Part shown: one piece after another, positions 36,502 through 47,746 of the stretch
Numbering within the stretch: the first letter of the stretch is position 1
Layout of the letters: the number at the start of each line of letters is the position of its first letter
Assembly: GCA_025175895.1 (NCBI GenBank)
Contig: CM046005.1
Location: 57,456,325 to 57,520,324 of the forward strand
Direction: 5' to 3'
DNA length: 64,000 nt
Source: Wurfbainia villosa
Lineage: Eukaryota; Streptophyta; Magnoliopsida; Zingiberales; Zingiberaceae
Translations under genes and position numbers: made by a program
The notes under the pieces: generated by a model
Told to the model about the DNA's origin: nothing
What the model saw: only the letters and a program-made list of their open reading frames with translations
Databases searched by the model: none

Positions 36502-38121
36502 CACTACTCTTAATCATTCCTAGTCGAGTATTAACATTCAGGGACAATGTTAATGCGTAGAGACTAGCATATAGGTCAACACGATGACTTGATCTCACAA
36601 GTCATGGATATGAGATATCAAGTTGACACATGGGTATGCATTGGAGAATGTATACTGAATGACCCGCCATGAGAAAGTGTCATGGATCGTTATATGAGTG
36701 TCATATACTTTTTCATGTGGCTATTAGTATGACTATTAGTTCTTAGACCTGAAGTCACCATGGTTCCCTACATAAGGAGTTGCATATTTTGGCTTCGTCA
36801 AACGTCATCCGTAAATGGATGGACTATAAAGGCAATTACTGGGTATGTAACAAATTATGCGGAGGGATGTGAGTGATGTAGATGGGATCTATCCCTCCTA
36901 TATGACGGGAGAGACATCATTATTCTTGATAGAGTGAGACCACGAAGTGCATGGTCATGCCCAAATGAGTCAATATGAGATATTGAGCTCATTTGATTAG
37001 AGTGAGTCTACTTGGAGTTCAAGATATAGATTATACCGAGGATGACATGGTCTATGCCTCGATTGGTCAATCTAGATGTCAAGGATAGAGGGACATTGTC
37101 ACATATTGTGAGAGTCACAATTAGTAGTCACAAAGGTGATGTTAGAGCTCAACATTCTTGTAACTTGGGTAGCAATGATGTGTTGCTAGATACCGCTCAT
37201 TGGTTATGTTCCTAAATCGGTTTAGGGATATTGCCAACGTTACAAGAACCTATAGGGTCACACACATAAGGGCAATTAAATGGAGATTAGGTTCATATGA
37301 TGAACCATGAGGATTAGGTTCATGGGATGAACCAAATTGGATTAAGAGTAATCCTAATTAGACTAATTGAGTTGGACTCAATTTGATTCAAGTGTTGAAT
37401 GAGTCTAATTTAGATTTGATTCATCAAATCAATTTAAATTAATGAATAGAGATTCATTAAATTAAATTGACTTGAATCAAATGGTTGGATTTGATCAGAG
37501 ATAAGATGTCAAGTTTGACTTGACTTGAGAGGGAAGATGAAAGGTCAAGTTTGATTTGACCAAATGTCATGTCATGATGATGACTTGGCATGGCCAGCCA
37601 ATGATGATGCTCCACATCATCATTGACTTAGCATGTGGTGTCACCTCATGAGGGAGACCAAGAGCCATTGGCTCTTGGAGGAGTTACATGCATGCATGTA
37701 ACCCCCCTAAGAAAAGTGGTCGGCCACTATTCTCATTAGATGAGAATTATTTTTGTGAGTTACACAATTTCACCTTCTTCCTTGGATCACCCTCTCAAGC
37801 TCTCCCAACCTCCTTGGCTGAAATTCCTAAAGGGTGCTAGCACACTCTAAGGTATTTTTCTCCACCTATTGCTTGTGTAGATACCAATAGAGGAGTGTGC
37901 ACTTGACACTCTCGAGTTTCGGCGAACCTTTTGTACGAGCGGGATTTGCGAAGGGCGTCGCATCGAGGGTAACTTCTTATCATGTAGATCTAGAGTAGAT
38001 CTAAAGGTATTAAACACATACATGTTAGTTTTATATTTTATACTTCGCACGGATCCGTGGTCGGGGCTTCCGAGGTTTCCGCTATGCAAAAAGCGATTTT
38101 TGCGGCTCGAAAAACCCAACA
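36502..38121 (+). repeat. C 3' LTR, part after TRIM
   Basis: Continues the LTR to CCCAACA, followed by the duplication GACAT (38122-38126). Aligns with 28481-30107. Confidence 0.92.
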
Positions 38122-38126
38122 GACAT

Positions 38127-38534
38127 AACTGTAGTTTCAAATTTTGCAATAAAAGGAAATTATTCTACGTATACCTGACGTATCATGTGTAGCGGAAAAG
38201 GCATCAACCAGAGTGACCCTCGCTAGAATCGTCTATATCTGTATCCACGTTGAGGATCTTCGGGATGACTTCACAAAGTCATGAGCCTCGTCTTCGTACG
38301 AGTCACTAGCCTCGTGTCGAAGACAATGTGATCGAGAGAAGATCACAATCTGAATCAAAATTCGGATTCAAAACTGAGTCCCCAAAACTCGCTTCTCCGG
38401 AGAGGTATTCGTCAACTGTTTAATGAATCCTTCGTCCTCCACCTATGAGGATTACCGAAGATCGAATCCCCGACAAGGTAGCCGCTGTCGGAGCTCCAAA
38501 CGTCGTCCAAATGATGCTCCGACAAGAAGGAAAC
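38127..38534 (-). repeat. B1 5' LTR, piece 2
   Basis: Aligns with 21016-21420 of the left LTR. Ends with GAAAC (38530-38534), the D target-site duplication. Confidence 0.9.
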
Positions 38535-38639
38535 TGTTGGTGCAACAATACCCCAAGCATTTATATATATTTTGATGTTTGGATAATCATCTAAGTTAGG
38601 CAATGTTTTGTGATCTAATTGTATACATGTTTAAGTGAC

Positions 38640-38858
38640 AGGAAAATCCAAGTATGAAGACTTGGTAAAAGACAAGTCCAAGTGTGATCTTGGCAAAGAG
38701 AAGTCAAGGAAAGGTCTTGGCAGCATAAGTCCAAGCATGTAGTCTTGGCGGCGTAAAGTCCAAGCAGTCCTTGGAAAAGGAAGACCAAAGGAAAGTCTTG
38801 GCGGCATAAGTCCAAGCATGTAGTCTTGGCGGCGTAAAGTCCAAGCGTACTTTGGCAA
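38640..38858 (+). repeat. U3 tandem repeats (D 5' LTR)
   Basis: Units of GTCCAAG...TCTTGGC(G/A)GC, including a near-exact repeat of about 95 bp (38714-38760 region against 38805-38850). Same motif plan as in the E LTRs. The identical array lies in the 3' LTR at 47852-48066. Confidence 0.85.
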
Positions 38859-39300
38859 AGAAGAAACCTAAAGCATGATGAAACCGAAGGAAGCTTTTTG
38901 AAGGCAAGCGCATGGATGGAGTCGTGGACTCAGAGAAATCCTAGAGGCGCAAGGCTGATGGAGAAGCTAGAAGGTTAAGTCTAGGCTTAGGTTATGTTTT
39001 TAAGTATGAATTAGTCATACTTGGAGTGTGTCAGTCGACTGGAACATGGTGTCGGTCGAACTGGCCCTTAAAATATAGCATTAGAGTTTGGAAGGCTATT
39101 ATCACGATCGGGTTATCGATCAGGTAACGATCGACTCGACTCGACTACTGTTGGCGATCGGTGATAGTCTTCCCGTTGGCGATGACGACGGCAAATCCCG
39201 CAAATCCGGCTGTTCAGAAGCCGTTAGAATCGGCGGCAGTCGACTGATGAAAGTCATCAGTCGACTGATAGACCTCCAATGGGAAAAAGAGGCTCTTTCC

Positions 39301-39308
39301 TATAAAAA
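39301..39308 (+). promoter_or_regulatory. TATA box of D 5' LTR
   Basis: TATAAAAA directly downstream of the palindrome array, at the place where U3 promoter elements are expected. The 3' LTR copy is at 48578-48585. Confidence 0.65.
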
Positions 39309-39661
39309 GAGCCCAAGGGGAGCAAGAAGAGCCTAATGCTTATATTCTGATCTTTCTTCTAAGCTCCTACAATTTTTCCAAGCTTTCTAAGTGTATTAAT
39401 CTCCTTTCTCCTCTCAAATCTTAATGGTCATATTTTTTAAGAAGTGGAGTTCTTTTTAAAGAGAAAGCTTCTTTGTGAATTTGCTTGGGTTGATCCACCT
39501 TAAGGATCGCCGTGGAGTAAGCGTTATCTCGAACCACGTAAAGGCTTTGTTAGCATTGGTTTTTGTTTTTACATATATTACTTGTGTTTGCTTCCGCTAA
39601 TTATTTTTGTAGAAAGCGAAAGAGCTATTCACCCCCTCTAGCTTTCAAACGATCCTACAAG

Positions 39662-39673
39662 TGGTATCGAGCC
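39662..39673 (+). promoter_or_regulatory. D primer-binding site, one base short
   Basis: TGGTATCGAGCC two bases after the LTR; the usual TGGTATCAGAGCC has one more A. The deletion would weaken tRNA pairing. Confidence 0.82.
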
Positions 39674-39711
39674 GGATCGCATCGGAAGATCTAGCAATCA
39701 ACCGAGCAAAG

Positions 39712-41340
39712 ATGGCATTTCAAGAGGGTATTAACCGGCGAGGCCTCCGTTCTTCGACGGCAACAATTTTGGATATTGGAAAGGTAGGATGGAGTATTAT
39801 TTAATGAACGATATTGAAAATTGGTTTAGTATTGTAGATGGTTTTGAGAAGCCGGTCGACGAATTCGGAGCACCACTACCGACAAAGGATTGGACAAGAG
39901 AGATGGCCAAGAAAGCACAAGCGAATGCAAAAGCAACGACCACACTTCAATGTGGTCTATCCAAGGAGCAACTATCTAAGGTCGGGACATTCAACTCCGC
40001 AAAAGAGCTTTGGAAGAAGCTCATCGAACTCAACGAAGGATCCAAAGAGACAAGAAGGGCCAAGAGGGATCTTTTGATTGGCCAACTCCAAAGCTTCACT
40101 ATGAAGACAAATGAAACGGTGAGCCAAATGCACAGGCGCTTCAAGGAGGTAGTCAACGGACTACACGTTATAGGTGAAAAGGTCGACAACCGAGACCTTG
40201 TGAGGTATGTACTACAAGCCTTCCCTAGGACCACCTTATGGGCCTCAATGGTAGATGCCTATAAGGTCTCTAGGGATCTTTCATTAGTTAAATTAGATGA
40301 GTTATTTTGTGAATTTCAATTGCATGAACAAGCTAACACTTCATCCAAAGAGAAGGGTATAGCTCTTGTTGTAGGAAAGAAGGAGAAGAAGAAAAAGGAA
40401 AAGAAGGAGGTGTCTTCCTCATCTGAATCCGAGGAGGACTCATCAAGTAGTGAGGATGAGTTGTCGGCAAGTGAGGTAGCACACTACGTCAAGAAATTTG
40501 GTGGGAAGTCAAGGAGGCTCACCAAGAAGGATGTGAAGAGGATGTTTCAATCCTCAAGAGGTAAATCTTCTAACAATTCAAATTCTATCTCTAACGTGAC
40601 GTGTTTTGGTTGCAACAAGAAAGGGCATATAAAGCTCAATTGCGGAACTAAAGAAAAGGAGGAGAAGGATAAGAAGAAGAAGGAAAGAAGAAGAAGAAGG
40701 AGGCGATGTTGGGACAAACGTGGGACACTCTAAGTATGGAGGAGTCTACCGACGGTGAAGAAGTTTGCCATTCAACCCGAACTTAGCCCTCATGGCATTG
40801 GAAGAAACCGGAAGCTCAAGCGATGAGTCTTCTTCCTCTTCAAGTGATGAATCATCATCAAGTGATGATGATGAGGTAAATGACTCACCCAAAGTAGATT
40901 TACTTTATAAGACTATTGCATGTTTACAAAATGCTTTAAATAGATCAAAAACTAGGATTAAGGATCTAAAATTAGAAATCAAATCATTTAAGAATATAGA
41001 TGCATCATGTGATAAATCATCTAGTGATGATAAGTGTACTCTTAGGGATGAAAATGATGAGTTAAGAAAAGAAATAAGTAAATTAAGAACATGCCTAGAA
41101 AAGTTCACTAATGGTTCCAAATATCTAGATATGATTATCAAGGACCAAAGGGCAATTTACAATAAGGCCGGTTTAGGATATAAACCTAAGGAGAAAGAGG
41201 TAGCATTTGTATCCCTAGTTAGTAGAAAATCCATGATTAAAAGTAAGGGGAGAAAAGCATGGGTACCAAAGAAATTTATAACTAATGCTAGTGGTCCTAA
41301 GTTTTGGGTACCTAAGGATTGTGTTTTTCATGTGACATAG
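39712..41340 (+). pseudogene. D gag (CCHC, coiled-coil tail)
   Basis: Start ATG 39712. The first 25 codons shift frame near 39735 into FFDGNNFGYW; the main frame then runs 39789-40733, and two further shifts lie between about 40690 and 40770. Visible in order: copia Gag domain (LWKKLIELNEGSKETRRAKRDLL and AFPRTTLWASMVDAY), Lys/Glu and Ser-rich stretches, intact knuckle CFGCNKKGHIKLNC (about 40600-40645), Lys/Arg run, acidic Ser-rich stretch, coiled coil (40910-41110), the block CLEKFTNGSKYLDMII...GLGYK, and WVPK twice. It ends with TAG at 41338-41340, in the same frame as the protease that follows. The C-terminal block is shared with A Gag. Confidence 0.88.
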
Positions 41341-44300
41341 GTAGAAGATCCAAGCTTGTGGATAGTTGATAGTGGGTGCTCAAAGCATATGACCGGGGAT
41401 GAGAGAAAATTCTCCACTATCAACCACACTAGCCAAGGAAAAGTGTCTTTTGGTAATAGCGGCAAACTTAAAATCTTAGGAAAGGGCACCATTGAGGTAT
41501 CTCCAAATCTTGCTATTCATAGAGTTCTATTAGTTAAAAATATGAAATTTAACTTACTTAGTGTAAGCCAATTATGTGATGCAAATTTTGATGTTAAGTT
41601 TGATTCCTCAAAATGCTTTATAAGACACAAAACTATAAATGATTGCATGTTAGTAGGCTTTAGAAAATCAAATATATATTATGTTGATTTATCTTATGCT
41701 ACTAATCCTTCCACTAAGTGTCTTATTGCAAAAGAGGAAGAAAGTTGGCTTTGGCATAGGAGACTAGGTCACATAAACATGAAGAATATAGCCAAAATAG
41801 CAAAATTGAAGCTAGTCAAAGGATTGCCTAGAGTCAAATATCTCAAGGACAAGATGTGTGATGCTTGTCAAGAAGGGAAACAATCAAAAACATCACACAA
41901 AGGTAAAAACTTACTTAGTACCGCTTTACCATTAGAATTGCTACATATGGATTTATTTGATTGCCATAGTACCCCATCTATAATTGGTAGTAAATATTGC
42001 TTGGTAATAGTAGATGATTTTTCTAGGTTTACTTGGGTGTTTTTCTTGAAAAATAAGGATGAAACCTTAGAAATAATCATAGGATTTAGCAAAAGAGTAG
42101 AAAATGAAAGAAAACTCAAAATCAACCGGATCCGTAGTGATCATGGTGGAGAGTTTGAGAATTCTAACTTTTCAACTTTTTGCTTAGAACAAGGGTACAA
42201 GCACGAATTTTCTTGTCCTAGAACACTCCAACAAAATGGGGTTGTGGAAAGGAAAAATCGTGCCCTACAAGAAGCGGCTAGGACAATGCTTAATGCATAT
42301 TCCTTACCTAGCTACTTGTGGGCGGAAGCGGTTAATACCGCTTGCTATATCCAAAATAGGGTATTAATTCATAGGTTTTTAGGAAAAACTCCATTTGAAT
42401 TGTGGAATGGTACAATTCCAACAATTCATTATTTTAAGGTCTTTGAATGTAAAGTCTATATCTTAAATACCAAAGACAACCTAAGTAAATTTGAGTCCAA
42501 AGCGGATGAGGGAATCCTAGTTGGATACTCATCCACTAGTGTAGGATATAGAGTCTACAATAAAAGGACTCAAAAGATTGAAGAATCTTCAAATGTTCAA
42601 TTTGATGAAACTTCAAATACATACCCTAGAAAATCCCCTATTGATGATGACATAAATAATGAAAATCAAGAAATTACCAAACAATTTCAAGATTTAAACT
42701 TAGGGGGTAATAATCAAGGGGGAGGATTGGATCAAGGGAAAGTAAGGGATGATTCCGATAATGAACATAGAATTGAAGTAAATCATGATCAAACTCAACT
42801 TGATACACCTCCTAGAACCATAAGAGTTCATCAAAGTCACCCATTAGATCAAATTGTGGGTGAATTATCTCAAGGAGTTAGGACTAGGTCATTCCATAGG
42901 GACCCCACTAGTCATATAGCTCTAATTTCTCAAATTGAGCCCAAAAACATTAAAGATGCATTACTTGATCCGGATTGGATCTTAGCAATGCAAGATGAAT
43001 TGGCTCAATTTGATAGGAGTCAAGTGTGGGAGTTAGTTCCTAGACCAAGTGAAAACACTATTATTACTACAAGATGGGTCTTTAGGAACAAGCTAGATGA
43101 CCAAGGGAATATCACTAGAAATAAAGCACGATTAGTTGCAAGGGGTTTTAATCAAGTTGAAGGCCTTGATTATGATGAAACATATGCCCCGGTTGCTAGA
43201 TTAGAGTCCATTAGAATACTTTTAGCATATGCCTCCTATATGGGTTTCAAACTCCATCAAATGGATGTCAAATCGGCATTCCTAAATGGTTTTATTAAGG
43301 AAGAGGTGTATGTAGAACAACCTCCCGGGTTTGAAAATATGGACTACCCAAACCATGTATACAAACTTAGGAAAGCCTTATATGGTTTGAAACAAGCTCC
43401 CCGGGATTGGTATGAAAGATTGTCAACCTTCCTAATCTCAAGGATTTGAAGGGGTAGTATAGATCAAACTCTCTTTATAAAGTCAACATCTAAGGACATT
43501 TTGTAGCCCAAGTGTATGTTGATGACATTATCTTTGGGTCAACAAATAATGAGCTTCTTGAAGACTTTATTCAAAATATGGAAAAAGAGTTTGAGATGAG
43601 TCTAGTTGGAGAATTAAATTTCTTCCTAGGTTTGCAAGTTAAACAAACTAGTGAAGGAATTTACATTTATCAAACCAAATATGCTAAGGAAATGATTAAG
43701 AAATTTGGTTTAGAAAATGCTAAGGTAGTGTCAACTCAATGGCAACCAATGCCAAAATAGATAGTGATAGTGAAGGAAAACAAATAGATCTTACCCTTTA
43801 TAGGAGCATGATTGGTAGCCTCTTGTATTTAACCGCTAGTAGACCCGACATATTATTTGCGGTTGGTATGTGTGCTAGTATCAATCATGTGCTAAGGAAT
43901 CTCATTTAGTTGCCGTTAAAAGAATTTTAAGATATGTCAAGGGCACACTAAATGTAGGTCTATGGTACCCTAGGACTAGGTCATTTGAATTACTTGGGTA
44001 TACGATTCCGATTATGCAGGGTGCAAATTGGATAGGAAAAGTACTAGTGGTGGATGCCAATTTCTTGGGTCCTCCTAGTTAGTTGGAGTAGTAGGAAGCA
44101 ACTTTGTGTTGCTTTATCAACCACCGGCGAATATGTTGCTATGGGTGGTTGTGTAGCTCAACTATTATGGATGAAACATACCTTAGAAGATTATGAGCTA
44201 ACTTACTCCAACATAAAAGTACTTTGTGATAATGTGAGCACCATTAACTTGACCAAAAATCCAGTGCATCACTCTAGGACCAAGCACATTGAAGTGAAAC

Positions 44301-44452
44301 ATCACTTCATTAGAGACCATGTGGCTAAGGGGGACATTGAGCTTAATTACATTGAATCTAAGTCCAACCTAGCCGACATCTTTACCAAGCCTCTCCCCGA
44401 ACTAGAATTTTCATCACTTAGGAGAGAACTTGGGATGTGCTTTGTAGAATAG
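41341..44452 (+). pseudogene. D pol (protease, integrase, RT, RNase H)
   Basis: Begins straight after the gag TAG, same frame. Protease: WIVDSGCSKHMTG (41356 on). Integrase: HRRLGH...CDACQEGK, then LHMDLFDC, IVDDFSRFTWVFFL, SDHGGEFENSNF and VVERKNRAL. Reverse transcriptase: WVFRNK near 43075, LHQMDVKSAFLNG, ALYGLKQAPRDWYERL; the frame breaks at 43440-43510 (stop at 43447-43449), and YVDD is at 43515-43526 in a new frame. It breaks again after 43760; YRSMIGSLLYLTASRPDILFAVG lies at 43800-43865. RNase H is at 44054-44452 with ALSTTGEYVA, one residue shorter than the usual ALSTxEAEY and lacking its first Glu, and SRTKHIEVKHHFIRDHV. Inactive. DSG instead of DTG protease separates it from B, C and F. 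Confidence 0.9.
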
Positions 44453-45500
44453 AAGTGTAGTTTTGCATGATTCTATAGAAATACTAGGATTTATACCTTT
44501 AACCATCTCACAAAACAATTAGGAAACCATGATTTTTGTATTGAGCCACCTAGACAACATGTGAGATGTTAGGGAGATGCACTTGGTTCATCATGCTTGT
44601 TATGATGCATTACTATGAACCAAAGTGTCATCTAGAAACATTAATCCTTCATTGGACCAATCATTGGGAAGGCCTATGTACAATTAATGTGCATATAGCT
44701 CCAAGAATATGATTGGAAATGTCAAATAAAATAAAATGTAAACTATGTCTATCAAACCTTGAGAAACAATTTCCTATTGATAAGCCAAAGTGATACAAAG
44801 TTTTGCAAAAATATCATAATTTTTGCAAAATCTCAAGATTGTGTCAATATCAAAATCTAGAGGTAATATAATTTTAAAATAATTTTTCCTTGATAGGAAA
44901 TGATCTAACAATATTACCCACGAAATTTTATGATTTTTTGATCTTTATTGAATTAATTATGAATTTTTAAATCTGGCCAAAAAGGCTATCAGACTGATAT
45001 CAGTCGACTGGTACCTAACGCCAGTTCGATTGATACGCCGATATCGAACCAAGCTTACCCGGTTAGTTATCGGGCCATTTATGGCGGCGATCGATCGACG
45101 ATACGTAATGGTTCGTATGCGATCGGTCGTCGGCCATCGATAACCATCGACCGATCGCCATTTATGGCGATCGACGCAGACAGAACCGCTCGTTCATGCG
45201 ATTGCCCTCGATCGATCACGATCAGCCGATCGCGACTAAGCGATCGGTGTCGCGGTTTTTTAGGGCTTTCCACCGGTTCGACTCGCCAGAACCTCTCGAT
45301 TTCTCTCTTCTTTTCCTCTTCCGACGACCGTCCACCGCACCTCTTAGCCGTTCTCCTTTGTTTTCCGGCGACCTCATCGACACGTGATCCCATTTAGAAG
45401 TGCTCTCCAACTCGAGGACCTTCTCGTGTCACTCCGGTCGCGCTCTAGGGTCCAGTCACTCGGCTAGGGTTTCGTGGTCCGGCATTGATCCTTGTTCACC
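44453..45500 (+). other. D post-pol noncoding block
   Basis: No supported ORF. 44500-44720 matches the post-gag block of A and E (GTGAGATGTTAGG, then GGGAAGGCCTATGTAC, then AAGAATATGATTGG). 44920-44960 holds the TTTTATGATTTTTTGA-like line also found in A2 (about 63940) and E1 (about 1845). 44985-45240 is rich in GTCGACTG and CGATCG palindromes. Confidence 0.7.
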
Positions 45501-46861
45501 ATGCCACCTAGGTATATTTTCTTTCATGATCAATGTTTTTGTTTTGTTCCTATGATTTTCACTAACCCATGCTTATCTTGCTCATGCATCATCAACCTAC
45601 ATTGTGCATTTTTGTTGTCTTTTCGCCCATTTAGAATTAAGCACGTTGCTACTAAGCGAACCCGGGCACCTCCGACCAATGAGGGCCCGTCAAACCCTCA
45701 ACCCTCTGTTGATCCTCGATTTCCAAATTCCGCCCTTGAAAGTGCTTTTCATAAAAACAAATTCCAACTTATTCCACCTAGGTCAATGGATTCCAAGTTT
45801 CTTAAAGACTTTTGTTTCGACATTGTTCAAATCATCCAACATTACAACCTTGAGTCGTTGGTTTTCTGTGAACATCACGTAAACATCACCCTCCTCTCTG
45901 AATTTTTCAACAACCTACGACCGGTTGGAGATGGGCTGAGATACCGGACTCGCGTTGCTCAGCGCGATCTGGATTTCAGTCCCCAGATCTGGACCGATTT
46001 TCTCGGATGTCTTCCTTCCGAGAGTGATTTCACTCTATATCCATCTTGGAGTGAACCTCTTCCATCTCCCTTTGAGGAGATTTCTTTAGATTCCCTTCAT
46101 GATACCTTCTATCACTATCCCCGACCGTTAAACACCAATTTATTTCAATCCCAAGAACTGTCTGCTTCTGACAATGTCCTTTATAAGGTCATTGCTCATT
46201 GTCTTCTTCCCATTGTTACCCGTGGTTTGGCCTTGGTTCGCCCTCCACACCTACTTCTCATGCATTTCTTTCGTCAATACTTAGACATTAACATTGGTCT
46301 CAATACCTTCCAATGCATCATTCATTTCATAAGACCAAACAATGGGAAGATTCACATACCATTTGGAAATGTCCTCACTCAATGGCTCAGCTCTGTAGGC
46401 ATTGATGTGAATATAGGAGTCATTAAAATCATGAATAGGAAATATGATCAGATGACTCGACGGAGTTTCTCATTGGCGGGCCTGAAGGCCGACAGAGGAT
46501 CCATCTTACGGGACCCGGCCGCGGCGGGTAGCGGAGTGCGCTCGGCACCCGAGAGGATGCCGCGGGAAGGTGTAGCCGAGGTGGTGCGCAGTGTTCTTGA
46601 GGGGATCGCTGCAGGGGCTGCTGCGAGCGATCGCTTCTACCAGACACATCCCTCGGTGCCCGCTTCGATGCTTTTGCGGAGCGGGTGGACACACGTCTTG
46701 AGGAGCTGCGCCTAGAGCATCAGGAGCTCCTCTCCCTCGTGAGAGAGGTGCATCGGCAGCAGCAGGACATCTTGGCGATTCTCCGCCCTGCTGCACCTGG
46801 ACACCCACCTCACGATGGTTCGTCATCGGCACCGATGGATGCTGAGGACGACGATCGTTAG
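45501..46861 (+). pseudogene. D additional ORF (Sirevirus env-like position)
   Basis: The frame is open from ATG 45501 to 46715. A shift near 46660 leads into a C-terminal piece ending at TAG 46859-46861. The N-terminus reads MPPR, then about 40 Cys/Phe-rich residues that look like a retained intron (45512-45634), then KHVATKRTRAPP, a basic stretch. The middle (about 45790-46440) has EFFNNLRPV, FSPQIWTDFLG, and VLTQWLSSVGIDVN, resembling the uncharacterised 'putative plant transposon protein' type. The end is GC-rich and in the shifted frame forms a coiled coil (LEELRLEHQELLSLV) plus an acidic tail. Sireviruses often carry an ORF here, sometimes called env-like. I see no clear signal peptide or membrane anchor, so an envelope role is not supported. 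Confidence 0.65.
45512..45634 (+). other. Candidate intron in the D additional ORF
   Basis: 123 nt, starting GTATATTTTC and ending CGCCCATTTAG, T-rich, with a branch-like CACTAAC at about 45560-45566. Its length is a multiple of three and it has no stop. Removing it keeps the frame and joins MPPR to a basic stretch. Inference from sequence only. Confidence 0.5.
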
Positions 46862-47732
46862 CTCACTTGTTTTCTTTGTTACTTTCTTTTTGGTCGTATG
46901 TACGGCATAAACTCCTACTTATGTAATGACTTTTGATTGATGAAATGAAATTTCTATTATTCACTTTTATTAGTGCCTACAATTTGTTGTTTGTCAAGTA
47001 TAGAAGTTGAGCATATAGTAGGAAGCTATGAATATTGATACGATACAATTACACTTTTTGTGTCATAATTTTGTTGTTTTAAATATCGTATCAATCCATT
47101 AATCTGATGAACATGTTTTTAGTCTAATATTTTTCATATGATATATTAGTCGAATAAAATGTGTATGCCAAGTTTCGTGATTTTTGGACACCCACGTAAT
47201 TCTCTACGCATTTTCAAACCTTGACTGAAAAACTCGAAATTCAGATTTGTCTGATATCAGTCAGCTATTATTGGCGATCGCCATGGTCGGCTGATTCGCT
47301 ATTCGATCGAACCGGTGTCACTACTTTGGAATGGAAAGCGGTTTTTCATCGGTTAAAAGGTTCAATTTTGGATATTATACAATTTCCACAGTATATATAT
47401 GATACCTTGTATGGAAAGGCGGATTTTCTTGGTGCACTGGTTTAGGGGGAGCTACATCCCTTATTTATATAATTGTTGGTGCAAGACTAGGACATATTTG
47501 CCTATTGCTTATGTTTTGTTTATCATGAAACATGTCTTGGATTTAGGGGGAGCTTCATATCAATTTTATACCTTTGTTCAAGATGTGTTAATTATAATTC
47601 TTTCCTGCACTTATTGAATAACCTCTTCCCTTTTTGTTGTATGTCAAAGGGGGAGAAGGGACATTGAAGTTAGAATTCATATTGAAATATGTTTATGTGT
47701 TAAAGATCTAACTTAAATGATTGCCAAACATC
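46862..47732 (+). other. D 3' noncoding region with repeated purine tracts
   Basis: No supported ORF. About 47105-47230 repeats the TTTCGTGATTTTTGG-type line seen before the extra ORF, followed by short palindromes (47240-47300). Purine tracts TTAGGGGGAG occur at 47442-47451 and 47543-47552, and AAAGGGGGAGAAGGG at 47645-47659. Confidence 0.7.
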
Positions 47733-47746
47733 AAAAAGGGGGAGAT
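47733..47746 (+). promoter_or_regulatory. D polypurine tract
   Basis: AAAAAGGGGGAGAT abutting the 3' LTR. Confidence 0.92.

Larger units (their letters stand above)
28283..38121 (+). mobile_element. C: full-length copia element, decayed
   Basis: 5' LTR 28283-30107, PBS, leader, one gag-pol region (31686-35644), PPT, and 3' LTR 35665-38121 that holds a TRIM. The 5-bp duplication GACAT flanks it. It is the most intact coding element here: three TGA codons and one frameshift separate it from an open frame. The LTRs differ at about 10 of the first 280 aligned bases, so it is fairly young compared with B and F. Confidence 0.93.
38535..39659 (+). repeat. D 5' LTR
   Basis: 1125 bp, TGTTGG...CCTACA. 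The first 550 bp match 47747-48300 with about three substitutions and one 6-bp indel. 39095-39250 does not align simply with the 3' LTR. Confidence 0.92.

Noticed and set aside
45079..45410. Overlapping ORFs on both strands before the D extra ORF
   Set aside because: GC-rich palindrome region; frames on both strands are open by composition. No domain or start context supports them.
45501..46861. A true envelope gene
   Set aside because: The position fits, but I see no clear signal peptide, membrane anchor or processing site; the only hydrophobic stretch is better explained as an intron.
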